A stretch of DNA of 64,000 bases from NCBI GenBank assembly GCA_029582265.1, contig CM055828.1, forward strand, positions 17,781,089 through 17,845,088, read 5' to 3'. Below the pieces are notes generated by a model. That model made no database searches. It saw only the letters and a list, made by a program, of their open reading frames with translations, and was not told where the DNA came from. Shown one piece after another: positions 11,062 through 20,429 of the stretch. Source of the DNA: Zoroaster sp. YZ-2022 (Eukaryota; Echinodermata; Asteroidea; Forcipulatida; Zoroasteridae). Made by a program: the position numbers and the translations under genes. Position 1 is the first letter of the stretch. Every line of letters begins with the position of its first letter.

Positions 11062-13017
11062 TAATGACCACAGGGGGAAAACCAGGAGGCAGTTTTCCTT
11101 GGACCAATTCTGTGCGAAAGCGTCCACCCCGGCCGTTCCTGGGTTCCAGAATCTTGAGAAGAATCTAGGTAATTTTGCATTGTAGTAAGACGCAAAACAG
11201 TCTACGGTAAGTGGGCCCCATAAATTGTTTATTACTTGAAGGAGTTTTTGCGATATTCCCCAATCATCAAGGTCTATAAGTCTACTGATAAGGTCTGCTT
11301 GTTCATTTTGGTTTCTGGGGATCCATTGTACGTCTAGTCTAACGTTGTTAAGACATGTATTGAAAATGCTCACAGCTAGATTTTGTAATTCTGGTTTCAT
11401 GCTTCCTGACTCGACTATGTGAGCTGCGGATTGGCTGTCAGTGTAGATTTTTAACTGGGAGTCTGAAACTATTGGTAGAAAAGAACAAATCGCAAAATGT
11501 ATAGTTTCCAGTTCTCGCCAAGTTGAGCTCTTTTTGGCCTCAATTTCGTTCCACTGTTTGTGGGCGGTGTGAACATCGTTACAGATGATTGGACCTGAAC
11601 CTATCGAACTAGCATCACAGCAGGAAATGTTAACCTTGTCAACTGCAAAAATGCGTCGTACATTCAACTCTGACATATGATTCTTCCAAAAGTTAATCTC
11701 AGACTTACATAATTCATCTAACCACGTGTATACATCTTTGTGATCAGCCTTTGCAATTTCAATCTGACAATGCCTGGTCATTAATCTAGTGATATTACCA
11801 CAAACTGGACCGAGGGAAATTATTTGCCCAACAAACGAATGTAGTTGTCTGATTTTAATGGGTTTAATTTGCTCAACATCATAATTTATATTGATTGTTT
11901 AATCTTGTCGATACGCCGTTGTAGGACCTGTAAGGTACCAGCTATTGTGTCCCATTTCATGCCTAACCACTCAGTGCAGCTTGAGGGAGTCCAGCAACTC
12001 TTCTTGATATTATAGATCATACCTGCTCGTAATAAATCATTACGTATGTGTTTGGATACCTCCTTTGCTACTTGTAAATTTGATTCTTCACTCTCATAGG
12101 TATTACTAGGAATTACACAGAATCCGTCATCTAAGTAAACTGCTATAAGAATTCCGGCCGATCTCCAATGAGTTACCAGGGGCCTCAAGACTTTAGTGAA
12201 CAAGTATGGGGCGGAAGCCAAACCAAAAGGGGAGGACATTGAATTCAAAGTATCTGGTTACTACTCCTAATTCCCAAGAAAAACCAAGAAACTTTTGATA
12301 ATCTACGTCAATGTCAACATGATACCCGGATTTTAAATCAAATGTAATAATGTGAGCATTCTTCGACATAAATTGGAGACCAATTTTCCAATCATCCAAC
12401 TTGAAGTGTACCTTATTGACAAACTTATTCAGGCTGCTCAGATCGAGAATCAATCTCTTTTTGTCTGAGGTTTGGCAGGCTACTGAAAGTGGACTAACAA
12501 TATATGATGGCTGGACCTTTTCTGTTATTCTGCCAGTTTGTAACAATTCGAGAATGGATTCAGAGACAAATGTATGCTCCTTTAATGCAGATTTGTTGTT
12601 AAGATATTTCATCGCCGGAGGCATTCTGACAAAAGGAATTTTATAACCTTGCTTAATGACTGACAATATCATCTCTGAGGTACCAATCTCTTTCCAAAAT
12701 TGTAAACGCTCTCTAAGCCTCCCTTTAACCTTGATTTCGTCTGTCTTTAACTCACTAAGATTACATGATTCGTAACCACATCGTACCTGTAATACGTCTT
12801 CGAATTTATTTTCAATGGCAGTGGACTTAAGCAATGGTGTTGTTGGCCGTGCCACTGGAAGCTGCTGCTCCACTACCTGGGGCTGATCTGATTGCCGACA
12901 TGGGGGATGGTAGGGCTCTTTGTGCGACTGGGACCTGCCAAGGAATTCCTCTGGGATGGAAATTGCTGTAATCAATGGCTGGCAAAGCGTGTGCAGATGG
13001 TTTGGCTTTTGGGCCAA
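11062..13017 (-). pseudogene. RT-RNase H ORF of DIRS-like element (frameshifted, interrupted by LINE)
   Basis: This copies the element RNA and degrades the template. On the minus strand the first frame (13017-12193) has GRITEKVQPSYIVSPLSV, KKRLILDLSSLNKFV and TFDLKSGYHVDIDVDYQKF (motif A Asp). The next (12248-11886) has SSPFGLASAPYLFTKVLRP and VYLDDG (motif C). The third (about 11885-11062) has the RNase H boxes CCDASSIGSG, STWRELE, IYTDSQSAAHIV and the ADLISR box, then the DIRS-type tail LTVDCFASYYNAKLPRFF. Shifts occur near 12230 and 11890. The ORF overlaps the end of gag by about 190 bases in another frame. It is cut at 11062 by LINE copy A and resumes at 7128. Confidence 0.9.
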
Positions 13018-13087
13018 AGAAGTAGGGACACTCGAGCCCAGTGTCCGGGCATCCTACAGGTGTAGCAAGCCCCAGCATTTGGCAAGC
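12827..13087 (-). pseudogene. Gag exon 2 of DIRS-like element, CCHC zinc knuckle
   Basis: Begins directly after a strong acceptor (TTTTGTTTTCCTTCTGCTCAG). In frame with exon 1 it reads GLPNAGACYTCRMPGHWAR, a CCHC knuckle up to the His. A shift of frame at about 13033 then gives LECPYFFGPKAK, supplying the last Cys, and a low-complexity tail ending ASSGTANNTIA at 12827. Zinc knuckles are usual at the C-terminus of DIRS-family Gag. The following RT frame overlaps it. Confidence 0.72.
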
Positions 13088-13141
13088 CTGAGCAGAAGGA
13101 AAACAAAAATACAAATCCGAACAGAAAAAACACACTTATTG

Positions 13142-13367
13142 GAAGTTAACGTCTAGCTACTATCGTTGTGTAACCCAACGGCGTGCGACGGCCTGAACTG
13201 AATTCTGTATGTGCGTTCTCAGCTTATATACGAAGATTTGCTTCGTTGCACTTAGGAATGTAATTTATTCATGCGTTGCTTCATCAATTCAGCCAACGCC
13301 CATGGTGTGACCCGCCGCTGTAGTGTCCTGCTCTATTATGTCCTCCAACCTAACAAAACCCCATTTT
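13142..13367 (-). repeat. Split direct repeat A2 (internal)
   Basis: 226 bp matching 14098-14323 with a single difference (T at 13351, G at 14307). It is immediately joined to B1, forming the internal BA junction. Confidence 0.96.
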
Positions 13368-13502
13368 CATGCTCCTTCGCTTCGCTCATACGCATGAAAA
13401 ATAGTTTCATTCTAATGGACGACATAATATTGACGCTGACACTATTTCTGATTTCATAATTCTTTATTATTCAGAGCATGGGAAACGGCCAGCTGTGACC
13501 GC
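13368..13502 (-). repeat. Split direct repeat B1 (internal)
   Basis: 135 bp identical to the 3' terminal repeat at 5659-5793. Together with A2 it reproduces the junction that the element's two ends would form in a circle. Confidence 0.96.
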
Positions 13503-13545
13503 TTGAACTATGACAAAGATTATTGGTGTAGGGCTTTATTTTTAC

Positions 13546-14089
13546 CTCGAAAAAGATCACGGTTTGCAGAAAACGTCTTATACCCATCTTGGCTTCTTTG
13601 ATCCGACGCTGCTCGTTTCTGTTTCTTTCTGTTCTCTATCTCCTTCTCGGCTGACTCCTCTGCTGCTGCGACTCTTTTTTGACCTTCTGGTGATATGCTG
13701 TTTTTCTCTCCTTTTTCTAGATGATGGATGGTTATCCAACCTGCTTTGCTCGAGTCTGCGATTTGAATTTTCTTCTTTCTGTCCGCGATCAGTTCCTCCA
13801 TTTCTTGGATGGCGTCGATAGCTTTCTGGATATCATTCTTCTGTAGGATCACTACCTTGACTTTTCCCAACTGGATTTCCAATTGCCCGCAGAAAGAAAA
13901 CTGTGCTATGTTTCCTTGTTTTGAGAGCTTCTGAGACTCTAACTCATTCCGGTGTTCTTTAATTTTTGTATCGTCTTCGTTTTTGGCCGCGTTCGAAAAG
14001 GACTCGAACTTTCGATCGAAATAATTTTGAAACTTGTCGAATAGCAATTCGGTATTAACTCCAATGCTGGGTTCGTCTGTATTGGACAT
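13546..14089 (-). CDS. Gag exon 1 of DIRS-like element
   Basis: ATG at 14089 lies 9 bp inside the end of terminal repeat A1. About 181 codons are open to the candidate donor at 13546. The protein is hydrophilic and charged. A likely coiled-coil region (residues about 20-120) is rich in E, K and Q, and KEIENRKKQKR occurs near the C-terminal side. This fits a nucleic-acid-binding Gag-like ORF1 of a DIRS-order element, though I recognise it by position rather than by motif. Joined to exon 2 it gains the CCHC knuckle. Confidence 0.65.
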
Positions 14090-14097
14090 TGTTTCTT

Positions 14098-14323
14098 GAA
14101 GTTAACGTCTAGCTACTATCGTTGTGTAACCCAACGGCGTGCGACGGCCTGAACTGAATTCTGTATGTGCGTTCTCAGCTTATATACGAAGATTTGCTTC
14201 GTTGCACTTAGGAATGTAATTTATTCATGCGTTGCTTCATCAATTCAGCCAACGCCCATGGTGTGACCCGCCGCTGTAGTGTCCTGCTCTATTATGTCCT
14301 CCAACCGAACAAAACCCCATTTT
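14098..14323 (-). repeat. Split direct repeat A1 (5' terminus of DIRS-like element)
   Basis: 226 bp; the outer end reads AAAATGGGGTTTTG on the minus strand. It probably carries the promoter because gag starts directly after it, but no promoter motif is claimed. Confidence 0.95.
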
Positions 14324-15940
14324 TGTTAAAAACGTGGCTTGAATTTGAAATAAGGTGAAAGAGGTTTTCAGGCACTGCTATTTAAATACAAAATTAATTA
14401 CTTTTGTAGTTTATTTCTTTTCTATTTATTATTTTATCAACTTAATTGAATTTAATTTTGCAAATGGAATAATGTGTGTAATCGAAAAGCATCAATAAAC
14501 CTCCCACAATGATTGTTTAATAACCAAAAAGAGTCTAGAACAACAAAATGTTCAGTAATTTTTTTCCAAAATTGTTGGGTGTTTATTTTTAAATATTGGC
14601 TTTGGTTAGCCGGTTAGCTAATTTCTAAATGGTTAGTGTTGTTGTTGTTGTTGTTGTTGTTGTTTTTTCGTTTAACCATCCCAGCACTGATTGTATATTT
14701 AATTTATGTAATATCTAAAGGATATGTTTAATTATATGTTTAGTCTTTGATATCTAAAAACAGCAAAAAATAAATAAAGGCCTAAGCATTTAAGCATTAT
14801 TATGGTTTTTGTAAAAGTAAGGTTTTTCTTTATTCATAAAATGACTAGTGACGTTTCCAAAATATATTTTATGACATCATCACAGATCAGAGCACACGAT
14901 TTTTTCATGATCACGTGGAATATTAATTGTCATATATATTTAGGCTTCAGAAATTTTCTAACAGATTTTCACAAAATTTAGTACGATGACAAAGACATCC
15001 AGTTTATTACTTTTGGTAATTAATTAAGTTTTAATTTAGTAACGTCACTGAACTAACGTAGGCACTACCGTTATTTTTCATGTTCATGAAAAAGTATTAT
15101 TGTTTCACATATACCACTTTCAACTGACCTGATGTAACCTTTACTTCCGGTCCAAACAGGAACTTCAATTTCAACACATTCTAACATAAAATGTACTGTC
15201 TTTTGAAGCTTACACTAATATTGTCATCACAGACATCATACATTTTCAAACATACGATTATCACATCATCGACTCATGACTGCTAACTTGATTGAACCGG
15301 AAGTTAACTCGAACACCTATACTAGTGGTTGTATTTTTAAACAAACACTAAATTCTAGTTTGTTTTTTGTTTGTTGGGGTGTTTATTTGTTTGTTTATTG
15401 GTTTTTTTGTAAACCCCATTTAATCTTGGAATTATTTCACATTCACAGATGAGCCAATAATAGCGGCAGGCGTATTTTTCCCAGCAGGACGAACGATTGT
15501 TATTTCAGTTTGTTTAACGCGTTTTTAGAGTCGGTAACTTTTTGTTTAATGAGTTTGCCCTGTGAAAAAAACAATTTATACGTGGACGTAAACTGTCTTC
15601 AAACCCATTCATAACGCTCTCGGCAATTCTTGGGAGCGCTGATCAGTGCGGTTTATTATCCGAATAGAAGACAAGTAAATTTAGGAATGAAGTTTATAAT
15701 TGCGTCAAAATAACAGAATTACTGGTGACCAACCTTGATTTTCAGCTTGAAAATGAAGTGAGCATTCCTCTCTCTTACACAACCAATTCCGTACACTTGT
15801 AGATCACGATGAAGCTTGTTGAGTGCTAACTTCAGGTTCCTGCTTTTTTTTTTATTACTGCACTTGTAGTCGTACCGCCGGCTGCTCGCAACCGTGGGGA
15901 ATTAACATAAATGGGCGTTCCCTAACCATTACCCATGGTT
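14324..15940. other. AT-rich intergenic stretch
   Basis: No gene is supported. It contains a (TTG)n run at about 14634-14665, a poly-T tract near 15846, and otherwise unique-looking AT-rich sequence. Confidence 0.6.
14634..14665. repeat. (TTG)n microsatellite
   Basis: About ten perfect GTT units followed by a T run. Confidence 0.95.
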
Positions 15941-15956
15941 CACTACTTGGATGGAG

Positions 15957-15984
15957 CATGGAGGTATAAAATAGATACCTCCAT
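15957..15984. repeat. Short perfect hairpin
   Basis: CATGGAGGTAT and ATACCTCCATG flank a 7-bp loop (AAAATAG). It sits just upstream of the larger palindrome at 16116-16315 and may be part of the same inserted unit. Confidence 0.6.
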
Positions 15985-16077
15985 GGATGGAGTGAGCGAG
16001 ACTAAGGCGCTAGCTTGGCGTATACAAGGGAATTGTTTGTCACGCATTACATGCTGGAGTGTGCATGACTTACTAGG

Positions 16078-16315
16078 AATTGGTAAAACTTGTAGCTTTG
16101 CATGGTGAGGAGGATAAGTAAGACTAATTGCGGTGACACCATGTGAAATTCTCAATTGAGTAGTAATTAGTTCTGAAAAGAACTGGAGGTACAACTCGAC
16201 GTTTCGATCAGTGTGCTCTGATCGTCTTCAGGAGAGTTGTACCTCCAGTTCTTTTCAGAACTAATTACTACTCAATTGAGAATTTCACATGGTGTCACCG
16301 CAATTAGTCTTACTT
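16078..16315. mobile_element. Penelope-like or retrozyme-like palindromic repeat, copy 1
   Basis: Two arms of about 80 bp (16116-16198 and 16237-16315) are near-perfect inverted repeats around a central segment (about 16199-16236). The centre contains GACGTTTCGATCAG and CTGATCGTCTTCAGGAG. On the minus strand this reads CTGAAGA-C-GATCAG-loop-CTGATC-GAAA-CGTC, which resembles a hammerhead core. A related, partly rearranged copy is at 28662-28805. Motifs of this kind occur in the terminal regions of Penelope-like elements. No Penelope RT or GIY-YIG ORF is present here, so the family assignment is tentative. Confidence 0.55.
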
Positions 16316-16547
16316 ACTTGGAATTGGTCACACACTGCATATTGAATTGTGTATGACTTACTTGGATGTGCGTGACTGTGGGTCACACAATACTTACTTG
16401 GCTGTGCATGACTTACTGTGTCGCATAATACTTACTTGGTTGTGCATGACTTACTGTGTCGCATAATACTTACTTGGTTGTACATGACTTACTGTGTCGC
16501 ACAATACTTACTTGGTCGTGTAATACTTACTTGGTCGTGCATTACTT
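16310..16547. repeat. 38-bp minisatellite (CTTACTTGG...), degenerate
   Basis: About three to four units of roughly 38 bp built on CTTACTTGG, TGTGCATGACTTACTG and TGTCGCATAATA, followed by shorter 19-bp derivatives. The CR1-like LINE inserted into this array; one further unit fragment (ATTACTTACTTGGTTGTGTAA) is found on its far side at 22119-22139. Confidence 0.85.
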
Positions 16548-16718
16548 TTAGTTTTAGTTTTTATTCGGAAACACTTTTGTTACAGTGGCACACACCGTGT
16601 GGTGGTGCATCCAAATTATATAATGACAATTATAAGGTGACAATTATAAACATGACAAACACAATAATTACAAGTTAATTACTAACTACCGGTACAGTAT
16701 AAAATTATACGGTTCAAG

Positions 16719-18990
16719 TTATAATGTGGATAGTATTAGAGATCTTGCTGTCCATGCTCGATTTAAGTATTGTTTACTTTGAACGTCGAAGATTTTACCT
16801 AATACTACGTTTTCTGTGTACATATTGTCAAGCATGAAATGTCTTTTTAATTCTTGAGAGCCATTGCTAAAGTTTTCCCAATATTCGTTTAACCCATTTT
16901 CCCAGAGACTGTTTCTAATATTTAAGTAAATAGCATCCCTAATATCATACAATTTAGTACAATCAAATAAAAAAATTTCTACTGTTTCGGTTTGGTTGTT
17001 CGTACATAGTTTACATAGGCCTGTATTTTGAGCACACCATGATTGCTTACGGCCTTCAAGGTCTAACGAATTGGACCTTGCTTTAAATTTTAGGTTAACA
17101 TTTTTAAAGTTTGTATTGTCAAGTAGATATTGTTCAAAATTCGGACTTCCCTTATACATAATGTATTCTGTTAATGATGTTTTACTTTGAGCTCTGGTGA
17201 ACAATTCTTTGGCATCTTTGCTCTTGTTTTCTTTCCTAAATTGTTGTGTCCATTTATCAGTTGCAGGTTCTTCACTAAACATATTAATTAAATTGAATTT
17301 CATTAGATTATTTTTTATATTCGTTAACCATTGCCATTTCATATTGTCTTCAACATGAAGAATAGCTTTGAAAAGTAAGCGAGACCACCTACTGTTCTCC
17401 ATATTTTTCAGCCTATTGAAGTATTGAATTCTATACTCATTTTGCACAGAAGAAACAGTTTGCCATCCCAAATCACCGTACAGTGCCTCTTTAGCAACAT
17501 TCCTGGGGGCCTTTAATATTATTCTGGCCATTTGGTATTGCAAGTTTTCGATTTTGTCTTGTGCTGTTTTCCCATTGCAAAACCAAATGGAGCTTGCATA
17601 ATTTATTGTAGGTAGCCCAATTGTTTTCCAAAGCAAATCTCCATAATAAACCCTGTTAAAATCTTCTTGTTCAGTGATTATTGACTTAATATATGAAATG
17701 ATACGATTGCCCTTTTTGATAACTTCATCTATGTGGTGCGTATCAGATAATGATCTAGAGATGTGTACCCCCAAATATTTATATGTTTCGGTTTCTGATA
17801 TGTAATGATTGCCTAATTGCCATTTTCTGTGCACATTCACACGTTGTCCTGTAATTAAAACATTCGATTTGTCATAGTTGAAAGAAAGTTTCCATTTTTT
17901 TGAGAATTCCCCTGCTGTTTCCAATAGTAAATTAAGATCTCTTTCATTATCTGCAATAAGTACCACATCATCTGCCCAAAACAGACTACCTATCTTAACA
18001 TCGAAAATGCTTACACCTAAGTCTTTGTCTTTTATCATTTTATACAATTCATTTATAAATATTGAAAACAAAAGTGGAGAAAGCGTACAACCTTGTTTAA
18101 CACCTTCGTCAATATTGAAATAATCAGTTTCTATATCCCCAAATACTACTTTACATCTTACGTTCGCATATAGGTTCTTAATTATGTTTAGCAAGTTTCC
18201 TTTAATACCCATTCGCTTAATGGCATAGATAAGACCATCTCTCCAAACCGTGTCGAACGCCTTTTTGAAGTCTAAAAATGCAAGGTAAGTTTTTTGTTTA
18301 CCTTCAGCCTGTCTAGTTGCAATGATACTTTTGAGAGTGAAAATGTGATCTTCACATCGTCTACCTTTCTGGAATCCTCCTTGAACTTCGTTTAGTAGAT
18401 TATTGTCCTCGATATAGTCCGACACTGTTTGGGCGATAATCCTATTATACACCTTAGAGACACACGAGTTTAATGTGATACCTCTGTAGTTATTTAAGTC
18501 TTTGATGTCACCTTTTTTCAATAATGGTATGATCGTACCTCTATTCCATTCGTCAGGTATACATTGTAGTTCAGTTAATCTTGTAAACATTTTATACATT
18601 GCTACAACCATTTCATTACCTCCATTTTTTAACATTTCATTCGTTATTGTATCTATTCCTGGACATTTGTTATTTTTACAATAAGATATGGCTGTAGCTA
18701 CATCATTTATATCGAAAGTGAGCTCGTTTATAGAGTTGTCTTGATTACCTGTATCATCACGAGATGAGTTATCAATATAATTAATATTAGGCCCAGTTGA
18801 ATCGTTATCTTCAAGGTTTTGGTTCATTTTTCCTAGTGTGTTGTAGTACATTTTTAGGGATGACTTAATTGTGTTTTTGTTAGATGTAACAGTTTTTGTA
18901 CCAGGTATTATTATTGATTTCACTTTATTTGTTTGTTTCTTTCCTTTTAGCATATGCCAGAAATCTCGACATCGGGGACCGCCCTTTTTT
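16719..18990 (-). pseudogene. Reverse transcriptase of CR1-like LINE (ORF2 C-terminal part)
   Basis: An open frame of about 755 codons. RT boxes in order are NNKCPGIDTITNEML, RGTIIPLLKKGD, NNYRGITLNSCVSKV, GGFQKGRRCEDHIF, FLDFKKAFDTV (catalytic Asp), EGVKQGCTLSPLLFSIFIN and LFWADDVVLI (both Asp; W replaces the more common Y or F before ADD). The C-terminal part has CKLCTNNQTETVEIFLFDC, a Cys-rich module seen in several LINE clades. The codons reading from about 19199 to 18990 in this frame are a shadow of the preceding frame; the true transition is at about 18988 (NKKG joined to GPRCRDFWHMLKG). Confidence 0.92.
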
Positions 18991-19408
18991 ATTAGTTTTG
19001 AACAATTGTCTACTCTCATTTGCATAACTTTTCTTCGTATTAATGACTTTTGATTTATTGCGTTTACTTTGGTATTCATCCCAAAGAGTATCACACGTGT
19101 TTTCATCAAAAGTATAGTTGCCTTTACATTTGTAGTAATGGCGGTGCGCACGGCATGCATCTTTTCTGTTTTTAATAGATTCTTCAATTTCTTTGTCAAA
19201 CCATGGTTTATGATTCTTATATTTTGGTTTGTGTCCGAAACATTCTTGAGCAGAAGTTATTACTTTGGTTCCATTGTTCCCAAGTTTCATCTGCGCTTAA
19301 ACCAGCTGGGTCCCACTCCTTAAAATCTGTTGCCAGAGATTGTTGGAAGGGTTCCCAGTCTTGGTCAGTTTTATATTCAAAACACACGTTGTTCAACGTC
19401 TTTATCAA
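18925..19408 (-). pseudogene. ORF2 linker of CR1-like LINE (two frames)
   Basis: Two short frames (19408-19217 and 19290-18925) carry the region between endonuclease and RT, including DETWEQWNQ and KNHKPWFDKEIEESI. The PWF-D-E-I pattern is typical of the APE-RT linker. Frame changes lie at about 19390, 19250 and 18988. Confidence 0.8.
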
Positions 19409-20372
19409 TATATTCCGATTTATAATTATGGGTCTCGATGGACGGGTCGATTATCATCATGTTATGATCACTGCCTAAATTGTGCATTCCTAGATCATCA
19501 ATTTGAAATTCTTTAACTCTATCGTGTACATTATGCGACACCAATCCGTAATCTAGAATGTGTTGCTGTCGTTTTTGAACCCAGGTAAAAATACCTGTAC
19601 ATTTATCACTACTGTTGAGAATAATAAGATCGCTGTCTTTCCTAAAGTTTAACAGACCTTGTCCATTGTAATTTATAATGTCGTCGCCGCCAGAAATATT
19701 TTCTCCAATCTTTCCATTGAAATCACCAACGATAATAATGTTAGCTTCATCGCAGTTTTGAGTGATTTCTAATTTTTCTGCTAAAAGAGATATATAAAGT
19801 TCATCTGTTAGATTGTGATCATTGCCTTCACATGGGAAGTATGCTACGGCCATGTAATACACCGTATTCGAAGAGTTGGTCAATTGTATTTTAATCCATA
19901 GCCTTTCTAGAGGATCCGATCTCGTATTTAAGACATTATCATCTAAAATTCTTATGGTATCCTTGATTAAAAATCCGATCCCACCCTGGCTTTTCTTTTC
20001 TCCCAGTGTTCTGTTTTTACCTACCCAGTTGTAGCCTTTAACATTAATTATATCTCTGTCCCTCAGGAATGTTTCTACAACTCCAAAAATACCGATACTA
20101 TTTCTGTTTAAGAATCGTTGAACATCGTATTTTTTGCTTTTGTATCCCCTAATATTATTGTACGCAATTTTGAGGGTATCAGTTTTGTTGACACTTTTAC
20201 TTTTACTGCGTCTAATGCATTTGCGTTTCTTCTTCTGTGTAATTGGTTTGTTATTGCTATTACCATTTTGTTCGGTGTTTTTGACCTCATTCTCCTCGTC
20301 ATTATTATTGAGTTCATCAATTAGAATATCGTATTTATTATAACTACAAAAATGGTTAACCGTATTACCCAA
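19377..20372 (-). pseudogene. AP endonuclease of CR1-like LINE (ORF2 N-terminal part)
   Basis: Contains IAYNNIRGYKSKK, FGVVETF, GGIGFLIKD, IIIVGDFNGKIG, HILDYGLVS and LGSDHNMM, the successive boxes of the exonuclease-endonuclease-phosphatase fold, with Asn, Glu, GDFN and SDH catalytic positions intact. A basic leader (KKKRKCIRRSKSKSVNK) precedes it. The first ATG is 58 bp after the ORF1 stop. The domain is complete before the first frameshift. Confidence 0.9.
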
Positions 20373-20429
20373 ACGTGTAGTTTCTTCCCTGGAGTTTGCA
20401 GGTACGGCATCATCTTCTTTGCCAATACT

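Larger units (their letters stand above)
13088..13545 (-). other. Candidate spliceosomal intron in gag, containing the internal BA repeat
   Basis: Donor GAG|GTAAAAAT (GT at 13545-13544) and acceptor CTTCTGCTCAG (AG at 13089-13088) bound a 458-bp segment. The segment contains stop codons and the whole internal B-A repeat (13142-13502). Splicing joins a phase-1 codon (G + GC = Gly), so exon 1 ...NRDLFR runs into GLPNAGACYTC in frame. Without splicing, exon 1 ends at a stop about 11 codons on (13520). Splice sites and phase are read directly from the sequence; splicing itself is inferred. Confidence 0.65.
5659..14323 (-). mobile_element. DIRS-order (PAT/Ngaro-like) tyrosine-recombinase retroelement with split direct repeats
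   Basis: The termini are defined by repeats. The 5' end carries A (14098-14323, 226 bp). The 3' end carries B (5659-5793, 135 bp). An internal copy has B and A joined (B 13368-13502, A 13142-13367). The two A copies differ at one base (13351 versus 14307); the two B copies are identical. Split repeats of this form are known from PAT and Ngaro elements, where the internal BA copy is thought to guide circularisation of the cDNA. Gene order 5' to 3' is Gag with CCHC knuckle, RT-RNase H, then tyrosine recombinase. Excluding the LINE inserted at 7129-11061, the element is about 4.7 kb. Several frameshifts are present. No target-site duplication is apparent, as expected for recombinase-mediated insertion. 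Confidence 0.88.

Noticed and set aside
13142..14323. Two DIRS-like elements in tandem instead of one with split repeats
   Set aside because: The A-BA-B order, the perfect BA junction and the in-phase splice sites around BA fit one split-repeat element. A tandem origin would need two precise complementary deletions. It is not strictly excluded.
16116..16315. Palindrome as a bacterial-type terminator or integron attachment site
   Set aside because: The eukaryotic repeat context and a dispersed second copy at 28662 make a transposable-element origin far more likely.
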